Shown one piece after another: positions 1 through 5,734 of a stretch of DNA of 6,224 nucleotides; the stretch's first letter is position 1, and each line of letters starts with the position of its first letter. The translations under genes and the position numbers were made by a program. Origin of the DNA: an uncultured Verrucomicrobiota bacterium. GTDB lineage: Bacteria > Verrucomicrobiota > Verrucomicrobiia > Limisphaerales > UBA1096. Under the pieces are notes generated by a model, which was not told the origin of the DNA, did not search any database, and saw only the letters and a list, made by a program, of their open reading frames with translations. The stretch spans positions 1-6,224 of the forward strand of contig CAJWPV010000094.1 of NCBI GenBank assembly GCA_913045395.1, in the 5' to 3' direction.

Positions 1-2
1 AG

Positions 3-206
3 GGTTACTTCGCCGATGCCGTAGTGTTCGATCCCGAGACGGTGAGCGACCATGCGACCTTCAAAAAGCCGCACCAATATTCCACTGGTGTGTCGCATGT
101 CTTTGTGAACGGCGAGCAGGTCTTGAAGGACGGCGAGCACACCGGCGCCAAGCCCGGCCGCGTCGTCCGCGGCCCCGGCTGGAAAGGCCACCTGAAGGCC
201 AAGTAA
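3..206 (+). CDS. D-aminoacylase (N-acyl-D-amino-acid deacylase), C-terminal end, partial
   Basis: This is the last 67 codons of a gene that begins before the window; the frame opens at position 3 and stops at TAA 204-206. It reads [14 protein letters not shown], then [19 protein letters not shown], then [18 protein letters not shown]. That is the characteristic tail of D-aminoacylases of the metal-dependent amidohydrolase superfamily, where the small beta-sandwich domain is completed (ADxVVFDPxTV, then HVxVNGxxVxxDGxHTGxxPGRVxRG). Enzymes of this family hydrolyse N-acyl-D-amino acids to a D-amino acid and a carboxylate. The metal-binding residues lie upstream and cannot be checked here. The gene converges on the minus-strand amidohydrolase with a 47-nt gap. 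Related N-acyl-D-glutamate or D-aspartate deacylases share this tail, so the exact substrate is open. Confidence 0.9.
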   Translation, partial: GYFADAVVFDPETVSDHATFKKPHQYSTGVSHVFVNGEQVLKDGEHTGAKPGRVVRGPGWKGHLKAK

Positions 207-253
207 TCGGGATCATCGACAAGAGTGCTGCTATGGTTCGAGAAGGCGAGGCT

Positions 254-1513
254 CTAAATTGATCGCTTGTGGAGTTGGCCATCCTTCATGATGACACGGA
301 GGTTTTCACGGTCGAGCAGCACCTTTGGGTCGGACAAGGGATCGCCCTTTACCAGTAAAAGATCGGCAAGAAAACCTTGTTTTACCTGGCCGAGGCGGCC
401 GGGCATGTCCATCGCTTCACCGCCGTTCTTTGTCATGGTAAGGATGGACTCCATGTTTGTCATGCCGCAGTGCTGGATGAAATGATCTAGGTCGCGGGCG
501 TTTTGACCGTGCGGGGTGATCATAAAACCGTAATCGCCTCCGCCCAAAACCCTCACGCCTCGCTTCATCAATTCCTTGATGCCTTTGACGGCGCTTTCGA
601 GTTCCTCTCGAAATCCCATGGCCTTGACCTGTTCCTCGGTGAACCAGTCCGATCCCTCGTAGGCGGCAATGGCAGTGAAGCCGATGTTGGGACTCACAAA
701 AATCCAGTCCCTGTTTGCCTCCAGCATGTCGAGGGCTTCCTTGTCGGCGTAGTTGGCGTGATAAACCACCTTGATACCGTGCCGGACGCAGCGCTTGACC
801 GACTCGGCACTGCGGGCGTGGGCACTGAGCCGCTTGCCGTGGGCGTGGGCGACCTCGGCGGCGGCGGCGATCTCCTCCTCGCCCATGATGGTGGTTTCGG
901 AGCCGGCGTGCGGCACGAAGGAGTCGCCGGAGATCACCAGCTTGATGATGTCCACGCCTTCGCGGATGAGTTCCCGTGTGAGCCGGCGGTATTCCTCCGG
1001 GCCATCGGCCACCAGGGCCATCGATTGGACCTCGGGCATGTGAAGGGTGCGCATGTCGCCGAGCCCGCTGGTGACCGTCAGCCAAGGGGTTGCGGCCAGG
1101 AGGCGTGGGCCGGGAATTTCGCCCTTCTCGATGGCGTTGCGGATCACGACATCGAGCCGCGGCTTGGCCGATGCGGCACTGATGCAACTGGTGATGCCGT
1201 GGTCGAGATAGAGCCGGGCGTTGCGCATGGTTAGGAGGGTATGCTCCTCGGGGGGGATTCGCCCCAGCGCAGCCAGGTCATCGGTGTTTTCGATGCTCAG
1301 GTGCGCGTGCGACTCGACCAGCCCTGGCATCAGGGTCATCCCGTCGCCTCCATCGATGATCTCTGCGCCGTCGCGTTGCAGCGATTCGCCTTCCCGGGCA
1401 ACCGCAACGATCTCGTTGCCTTCGACCAGCACTTCCCCCTTGAAGGGTTCATCCCCGCTGCAATCGAGCACGGTTATGTTTGTGAATAGATGTTTGTTCA
1501 TCGGGTCAGTCAT
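254..1513 (-). CDS. Imidazolonepropionase-like metal-dependent amidohydrolase
   Basis: A complete 419-residue protein of the amidohydrolase superfamily (imidazolonepropionase/prolidase-like branch, COG1228 type). It should hydrolyse an amide or ring C-N bond in the cytoplasm, since no signal peptide is visible. The expected metal centre is complete: H69 and H71 in GLVESHAHL, a candidate carboxylated lysine K191 in VDIIKLVISGD, H232 in LSAHARS, H252 in VVYHANY and D327 in GGGDYGF. The C-terminal beta-sandwich closes with LGQVKQGFLADLLLVKGDPLSDP (residues 374-396) and VIMKDG. Length is normal for the family. The start at 1513 overlaps the stop of the upstream aldolase gene by 8 nt, suggesting translational coupling; a second in-frame ATG at 1501 (residue 5) is an alternative, and neither has a clear ribosome binding site. 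Members of this branch range from dipeptidases to hydantoin- or imidazolone-type hydrolases, so the substrate cannot be named. Confidence 0.9.
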   Translation of the reverse strand: MTDPMNKHLFTNITVLDCSGDEPFKGEVLVEGNEIVAVAREGESLQRDGAEIIDGGDGMTLMPGLVESHAHLSIENTDDLAALGRIPPEEHTLLTMRNARLYLDHGITSCISAASAKPRLDVVIRNAIEKGEIPGPRLLAATPWLTVTSGLGDMRTLHMPEVQSMALVADGPEEYRRLTRELIREGVDIIKLVISGDSFVPHAGSETTIMGEEEIAAAAEVAHAHGKRLSAHARSAESVKRCVRHGIKVVYHANYADKEALDMLEANRDWIFVSPNIGFTAIAAYEGSDWFTEEQVKAMGFREELESAVKGIKELMKRGVRVLGGGDYGFMITPHGQNARDLDHFIQHCGMTNMESILTMTKNGGEAMDMPGRLGQVKQGFLADLLLVKGDPLSDPKVLLDRENLRVIMKDGQLHKRSI

Positions 1514-2270
1514 TTGGTGACGGTTTCAATTCATTCATCAAATTCTGGGCGGCGTTCCCCAAGTGCAGGGTGTCGACGCCGGCCAGGATCAAATTGTAAC
1601 CTTTTTGCAGGTAGGGCCGCACCGCATCAGCGCTGACTCCAAAATAGCCGATGGGCATGCCTGTGGACTGGCATGCCTGGAAAATCCGTTCGATGGCACC
1701 GACGACAGCCGGGTCGTCGAGCTGCCCCATTTTGCCGAGGCTGGCGGAAAGGTCATACGGCCCAAGCATGATGCCATCGATCCCCTCGACGCGGACAATC
1801 GACTCGATGTTTTCAACCGCTTCGATGTGTTCCGCCTGGACGAGGACGGCCACTTGTTCATTGGCTGTTTCCAGATATTCCGCAAAGCGCATCCCGTAGC
1901 CGTGCGCCCGGCCGAGGCCAACGCCGCGAGTGCCCTGCGGCGAGTAGCGTGCATAGCGCACCACGTCTTGAGCCTGATCCACGGTGTTGACCTGCGGGGC
2001 GATGATTCCTGCCGCACCCAGGTCGAGTACTTTTTTGATCGGCACCTCCGCTGCGGCAGGCAATCGCACAACGCACGCAACCCGGTCGCCAACGGCTTGG
2101 AGGATGCCTTGAATGTCGCTGTATTCAAGGGAGCCGTGTTCGGCGTCCAGGAACAACCAGTCGAAACCGATGTCGGCCAAAATTTCTGCGGTGGCTGCCG
2201 TGGGGAGGGTGACCATGGTGCCGAGCAGCGTTTCATCGTTTTTTAATCGTTGTCGGAAGTTGTTACTCAT
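1506..2270 (-). CDS. HpcH/HpaI-family aldolase
   Basis: A complete 254-residue protein of the HpcH/HpaI aldolase/citrate lyase family. These are divalent-metal class II aldolases that cleave 4-hydroxy-2-oxo acids reversibly to pyruvate and an aldehyde. The barrel landmarks are present in order: D42-A-E-H45-G with the catalytic-type histidine H45, R69 in VVRLP, GAAGIIAPQV (85-94), YSPQGTRG (109-116), the metal ligand E147 in VQAEH, and the second ligand D173 in MLGPYDLSASLG. Length (about 250) is typical. It is the first gene of a minus-strand pair, and its stop lies inside the start region of the amidohydrolase gene. No clear Shine-Dalgarno sequence precedes ATG 2270, but the N-terminus fits the family (xxxNxxRxxLKxxxxLxGT). 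Whether it acts on 2,4-dihydroxyhept-2-ene-1,7-dioate, a 2-keto-3-deoxy sugar acid or something else cannot be told. It is probably cytoplasmic. Confidence 0.92.
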   Translation of the reverse strand: MSNNFRQRLKNDETLLGTMVTLPTAATAEILADIGFDWLFLDAEHGSLEYSDIQGILQAVGDRVACVVRLPAAAEVPIKKVLDLGAAGIIAPQVNTVDQAQDVVRYARYSPQGTRGVGLGRAHGYGMRFAEYLETANEQVAVLVQAEHIEAVENIESIVRVEGIDGIMLGPYDLSASLGKMGQLDDPAVVGAIERIFQACQSTGMPIGYFGVSADAVRPYLQKGYNLILAGVDTLHLGNAAQNLMNELKPSPND

Positions 2271-2470
2271 GACTAGTTATGCGCGCTTGGGCTGAAAGAC
2301 GATGACTGTTTTGACTTCCAAACACCCCACCCTCAAAGCGGCGGCGGCCGGTAGTATCAATAATGGCTTCATGTCGCGGGCAAGGTTCATCGCCGTTGCC
2401 CGTTATTCAAGCCACTTTAACAGGGTTGATGTTGACCAGGCGACTCCGGGGTGAAACGGTTTTCCGACTC
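2271..2470. promoter_or_regulatory. Divergent intergenic region
   Basis: This 200-nt stretch separates the minus-strand aldolase operon from the plus-strand sulfatase operon, so promoters for both should lie here. I looked for -35/-10 pairs. TTGACT at 2311-2316 and TAGTAT at 2352-2357 resemble single elements, but they are too far apart to form one sigma-70 promoter, and I cannot assign a convincing promoter on either strand. The sulfatase frame stays open upstream to an ATG at 2363, so part of the region could be coding if that start is used. The clearest structure is the inverted repeat at 2377-2402. Confidence 0.4.
2377..2402. repeat. Inverted repeat CGGGCAA-N12-TTGCCCG
   Basis: Two perfect 7-bp arms, 2377-2383 and 2396-2402, are separated by 12 nt. 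Inside the loop, GG 2384-2385 can pair with CC 2393-2394 if G2395 bulges out, giving a GC-rich hairpin. It is followed by TTATTC, which is too weak a U-tract for a convincing terminator. It lies 69 nt before the preferred sulfatase start. It could be a leader RNA hairpin or an operator for a dimeric repressor; the sequence alone does not decide. Confidence 0.45.
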
Positions 2471-3883
2471 ATGAAGGCGTTTCCGACTCTGTTTCGCTTA
2501 GGGGTTGCTTGTGGACTGCTTAGCCTGATGTTGCCCCTGGCCAAGGCGGCCAAGGTGGAACGGCCCAACTACATCATTATTTTCTGCGACGACCTGGGCT
2601 ACGCGGATATCGGGCCGTTTGGCTCGGAGAACCACCGCACGCCCAATCTCGATCGTATGGCGGCAGATGGACGGCGGTTCACCAGCTTTTACGTGACCAG
2701 CGGCGTCTGTTCACCGTCTCGCTCGTCGCTGATGACCGGCTGCTATCCCAAGCGGGTCGGCCTGCACCAGAACGAGAAGGGGCAGGGGGTGTTGTTTCCG
2801 GGCAACCAGCGTGGTCTTAATCCCAGTGAGATAACCATTGCCGAGGTGTTGAAGGCCAGGGGGTATGCTACCGGGATCGTTGGCAAGTGGCACTTGGGCG
2901 ATCAGCCGGAGTTCCTGCCCACGCGCCAGGGTTTTGACTCTTACTTTGGCATCCCGTTCTCCAACGACATGGGGCAGAAGGATCGGCCGACCAAGCAGTA
3001 TCCGCCGCTGCCGTTGTTGCGGATGGAGAAGGTGATTGAGGAGGAGCCTGACCAGAGGCTCATCACGCAGCGTTACACGCGGGAGGCGATTACGTTTATC
3101 CAGCGCAACAAGGCCAGGCCGTTTTTTCTCTATCTGCCGCATACGATGCCGCACTGGCCGCAGTACTCGAGCGAGCGTTTCGCCGGCAAGTCTGCCAACG
3201 GCAAGTGGGGCGATGCAGCGGAGGAGATCGACTGGTCCACCGGCGAGATTTTAAAGGCGCTAAAGGCCAACGGCCTCGATGAGAAGACGATGGTTATTTT
3301 CATGTCCGACAACGGCGGGCCGCTGCGCCACGGCGCGAGTAACAAGCCACTTAAGGGTGGTAAAGGTTCGACGTGGGAGGGTGGCCACCGGGTGCCGTTT
3401 GTAGTGCGCTGGCCCGGCGCGATCCCGGCCGGGACGAGCAGCGACGCGATGGCGACATCGATGGATCTGCTGCCGACCCTGGCCAAGTTTGCCGGTGCCA
3501 AGCTGCCGAGCGACCGCAAGCTTGATGGCAAAGACATCGCCCCGCTGCTCCTTGCCAAGCCGGAGGCGGCGACGCCGCACAAGGCATTTTATTTTTATTC
3601 GCGCGGCCAACTGCACGCTGTTCGTAGTGGAAACTGGAAGCTGTTTTTCACTCGGGGCAAGAAGGCGCCCAAGGGCCAGCCGGAGGCGCTCTACAACCTG
3701 GCCAATGACATTGGTGAGACCACGAATGTGCTGGGCGAGCACGCCGGCGTGGCCAAGCGCTTGGCCAGGCTGGCCGAGGGAATGCGGGAAGATCTCGGTG
3801 ACGACCTCACCGGCGCAATGGGCAGTGGCACCCGCAAACCTGGCTTCGTGAAAAATGCGAAGGCCCTTACAAAGCGGAAATAA
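2471..3883 (+). CDS. Exported S1-type (formylglycine) sulfatase, arylsulfatase A-like
   Basis: The enzyme should hydrolyse sulfate esters outside the cytoplasm; its organic substrate is unknown. The preferred start gives 470 residues with a good signal peptide: basic MKAFPTLFR, a hydrophobic stretch GVACGLLSLMLPL, and a likely cleavage near AKA/A around residues 25-27. Upstream in-frame ATGs at 2363 and 2429 would put a long arginine-containing extension before this signal, so I prefer 2471. The active site is complete in this numbering: D40-D41 (metal ligands in FCDDLGYAD), C80-S-P-S-R84 with Cys to be oxidised to formylglycine, K139 and H141 in GKWHLG, H224 in LPHTMPH, D280-N281 in MSDNGG, and K298 in GGKGSTWEGG. 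The C-terminal YNLANDIGETTNV motif is typical. An FGE or anSME maturase is needed and is not in the window. The propeller gene follows after 12 nt, suggesting one operon. Confidence 0.95.
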   Translation: MKAFPTLFRLGVACGLLSLMLPLAKAAKVERPNYIIIFCDDLGYADIGPFGSENHRTPNLDRMAADGRRFTSFYVTSGVCSPSRSSLMTGCYPKRVGLHQNEKGQGVLFPGNQRGLNPSEITIAEVLKARGYATGIVGKWHLGDQPEFLPTRQGFDSYFGIPFSNDMGQKDRPTKQYPPLPLLRMEKVIEEEPDQRLITQRYTREAITFIQRNKARPFFLYLPHTMPHWPQYSSERFAGKSANGKWGDAAEEIDWSTGEILKALKANGLDEKTMVIFMSDNGGPLRHGASNKPLKGGKGSTWEGGHRVPFVVRWPGAIPAGTSSDAMATSMDLLPTLAKFAGAKLPSDRKLDGKDIAPLLLAKPEAATPHKAFYFYSRGQLHAVRSGNWKLFFTRGKKAPKGQPEALYNLANDIGETTNVLGEHAGVAKRLARLAEGMREDLGDDLTGAMGSGTRKPGFVKNAKALTKRK

Positions 3884-3895
3884 CAGGTTCGATTC

Positions 3896-4840
3896 ATGAA
3901 AACACTTCATCATTCAACTCTTGTGTTGTTGCTGTTTGCGATGAGCACATTTGTTTTAGCCGCGGACAAGCCGGTCATCCGGCAGGTGAGCAGCGAAGGC
4001 ATACGCCACAGCATCCTGATCTGCGGCAAGCTCACCCAACTCATCAACGAAAAGAACGAGGTTGTCTGGCAGGTGAATGAGAATTCGCGCGACGGCTCTG
4101 TTCTGCCGAGCGGCAACATTCTTTATTCAGCGCGCAATGTCGCCAAGGAAATGACGCGCGACATGAAGGTCGTGTGGAGATACGCCCTGGCCAAGCCCAA
4201 CAAGGAACTCGGCACCGCGTGGCGCTTGGCCAACGGCAACACGCTGGTCGTCGAGCGGGGGCCAAAGCCGCGCCTGCTCGAGATTACAAAAGACGGTAAA
4301 GTCGCCGTCGAAGTGCCGCTCAGGCCGGAGACGGACAACGGCCACATGCAGACGCGGATGGCTCGCAAGCTGCCCAACGGCAATTACCTCGTGCCGCATC
4401 TGCTGGCATTCAAGGTGAAGGAATACAAGCCAGACGGCACGGTGGTGAACGAAATCAAAACTGACCTCGCCGAACTCGGCGGTCGTGCTGCCGAGAATTG
4501 GCCGTTCACCGCGATCCGCTTGGCCAACGGCAACACGGTCGTCAATCTCACGCACGGCAACAAGACGGTGGAGTTCGATCGTGATGGCAAAGTCGTCTGG
4601 AGGGTTGACAACTCACACGTTAATGGGCGTTTTGCCGACCCGTGCGGAGGTCAGCGCCTGCCCAACGGCAACACGGTGATCAGCAGTTACGCCCAACGCA
4701 ACCCCGGCAAGGTGAGGGTGTTTGAGGTGAACCGCAAAAAGGAGGTGGTCTGGGAGCTGTTCCATCCGGCCTCGAACGCGCACGGCATCCACGTCATTTC
4801 GACCAACGGCAAGCCGCTCTCCGACGCGAGTTTGAAGTAG
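3896..4840 (+). CDS. Exported beta-propeller protein with PQQ/arylsulfotransferase-like repeats
   Basis: A 314-residue protein with a signal peptide (MKTLHHS, hydrophobic LVLLLFAMSTFVLA, cleavage near residue 22 before ADKP). The mature part consists of about six repeats that each end in a D-G/N-K-x-V-V-W strand. Five carry an L-(P/A)-(N/S)-G-N motif, at residues 70-74, 111-115, 159-163, 209-213 and 255-259 (spacing 41, 48, 50 and 46). A sixth, divergent repeat is seen at 40-60 (ILICGK ... NEVVWQV). This pattern fits a six-bladed beta-propeller of the PQQ-like/arylsulfotransferase-like type. It is too short for a full arylsulfotransferase, and I cannot identify the sulfotransferase histidines, so it is more likely a binding or scaffold protein, or a small enzyme of unknown activity. 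It starts 12 nt after the sulfatase stop with a weak AGG (3885-3887) as possible ribosome binding site, so it is probably cotranscribed. Confidence 0.8.
   Translation: MKTLHHSTLVLLLFAMSTFVLAADKPVIRQVSSEGIRHSILICGKLTQLINEKNEVVWQVNENSRDGSVLPSGNILYSARNVAKEMTRDMKVVWRYALAKPNKELGTAWRLANGNTLVVERGPKPRLLEITKDGKVAVEVPLRPETDNGHMQTRMARKLPNGNYLVPHLLAFKVKEYKPDGTVVNEIKTDLAELGGRAAENWPFTAIRLANGNTVVNLTHGNKTVEFDRDGKVVWRVDNSHVNGRFADPCGGQRLPNGNTVISSYAQRNPGKVRVFEVNRKKEVVWELFHPASNAHGIHVISTNGKPLSDASLK
4223..4675 (+). repeat. Direct repeats encoding the propeller blade motif
   Basis: Within the propeller gene, 21 nt are identical at 4223-4243 and 4517-4537, exactly 294 nt (98 codons) apart. A third copy at 4655-4675 differs at two positions. 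Each encodes R-L-(A/P)-N-G-N-T. More divergent copies lie near 4367-4384 and 4103-4120. These are internal repeats of the coding sequence, not mobile DNA. Confidence 0.8.
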
Positions 4841-4865
4841 GCTTGTCACACCTTAAAAACAGTTG

Positions 4866-4886
4866 AAGTCTCCGGGAAGGCGACTT
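4866..4886 (+). other. Possible stem-loop between propeller and prepilin-like genes
   Basis: AAGTC (4866-4870) pairs with GACTT (4882-4886). After a T/C mismatch, CC (4872-4873) pairs with GG (4879-4880), leaving the loop GGGAA. It lies 25 nt after the propeller stop. No T-run follows, so it does not look like a standard intrinsic terminator; it could be an mRNA 3'-end hairpin or chance. Confidence 0.25.
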
Positions 4887-4918
4887 AGATTCCACCAAAT
4901 ATTGAACCTTTTGTAAGG

Positions 4919-5677
4919 ATGAAGAACCAAATTTCTCCCCGACGCGCTTGGCTTAGAGCATTTACCCTCATCGAATTGTTGGTCGTCATTGCAATTATCG
5001 CCATCCTCGCGGCCCTGTTGCTGCCTGCACTGGCCCGGGCGAAGGAGTCTGCCAAGCGCACCAGTTGTCTCAACAACCTCAAGCAAATGTCGCTCGCATG
5101 GCAAATGTACGCAGACGAAAATAATAATAAACTGCCGCACAACCGGAACAAGTTTGGCCAAAGAACTGGCAACTGGCCGTGGGACGCCGGGATCAACGTT
5201 GTTGCGGCCATGGAAAAGCAAGGCTTCCAGCGAAACATTCTATATTGTCCGTCGTTCCTCGAACAGAACGACAAAGAGTTGTGGCAGTTTACTGGGCAGA
5301 TACAATTTCGGGTCATTGGCTATGCCCTTACCATCCCATGGGCACCCCGTGTGGTGGAGACGAACATCAACTATACCATGTCGACTCGGTCGATCAAGGT
5401 GAGGGGTATCGGAACGATCACGCCCTCTCCATCCGACCGAGTTCTCACCGCTGATGCCACATGCTCCTCATCACTCAACACTGGATTTGATTCGGTTCGT
5501 GGCGGATGGTCCAAGTTACACAAGGCAGCGCACTTGGATAATTCCGGCAAATACCCAGCCGGTGGAAACCTTAATTATCTCGATGGCCACGTTGCTTGGC
5601 AGAAAACCAAGATGGAAGGCCGTAAGTTGGTCGGCATGGTCGAGCGCACATCTGGCACCCCGGTGTTTTACTGGTAG
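4919..5677 (+). CDS. Prepilin-like protein with N-terminal cleavage/methylation motif, H-X9-DG class
   Basis: A 252-residue protein with a type IV pilin/pseudopilin N-terminus: a short basic leader (residues 1-14, ending RRAWLRA), then F15-T-L-I-E19 followed by a hydrophobic helix to about residue 37. A prepilin peptidase would cleave after A14, and E19 is the conserved Glu at +5. The residue before the cut is Ala instead of the usual Gly. A coiled region [21 protein letters not shown], a YCPS motif (109-112) and a C-terminal NYLDGHVAW (219-227) place it in the prepilin-like family that is expanded in Verrucomicrobiota, Lentisphaerota and Planctomycetota. Its role there is largely unknown; it is presumed to be displayed at the inner membrane or in a pseudopilus. 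AAGG directly abuts the ATG, too close to be a normal ribosome binding site, but the leader fixes the start. By eye it is more A+T-rich than the sulfatase gene. No secretion genes are adjacent. Confidence 0.9.
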   Translation: MKNQISPRRAWLRAFTLIELLVVIAIIAILAALLLPALARAKESAKRTSCLNNLKQMSLAWQMYADENNNKLPHNRNKFGQRTGNWPWDAGINVVAAMEKQGFQRNILYCPSFLEQNDKELWQFTGQIQFRVIGYALTIPWAPRVVETNINYTMSTRSIKVRGIGTITPSPSDRVLTADATCSSSLNTGFDSVRGGWSKLHKAAHLDNSGKYPAGGNLNYLDGHVAWQKTKMEGRKLVGMVERTSGTPVFYW

Positions 5678-5734
5678 ACCCTTTGCCTGCTTCAGCGTTT
5701 AATCCCGTCACGGGCACGGCGTTATCGTGATCGG

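Noticed and set aside
207..253. Bidirectional terminator between the convergent genes
   Set aside because: I found no stem of useful length and no T-run on either strand.
503..1234. Long plus-strand open frame (243 codons) opposite the amidohydrolase gene
   Set aside because: It lies antisense to a gene with a full set of family motifs. The translation resembles no family I recognise, and the openness fits the codon bias of the real gene.
1654..1679. Direct repeat of GGCATGCCTG (1654-1663 and 1670-1679), each containing a palindrome
   Set aside because: It lies inside the aldolase coding sequence, where it encodes ordinary residues (around QACQSTGMP); two short copies are probably chance.
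1563..2246. Long plus-strand open frame (227 codons) opposite the aldolase gene
   Set aside because: It mirrors the clearly coding aldolase frame, with no recognisable domain or ribosome binding site.
2311..2357. TTGACT and TAGTAT as a promoter for the sulfatase
   Set aside because: They are 35 nt apart, about twice the sigma-70 spacing, and neither has a partner at the right distance.
3260..3913. Minus-strand open frame (217 codons) opposite the sulfatase 3' half
   Set aside because: A shadow of the sulfatase coding sequence, whose motifs continue on the plus strand to position 3883.
5704..5714. Palindrome CCCGT-C-ACGGG upstream of larC
   Set aside because: The one-base centre is too small for an RNA hairpin loop, and five-base arms alone are not enough to claim an operator.
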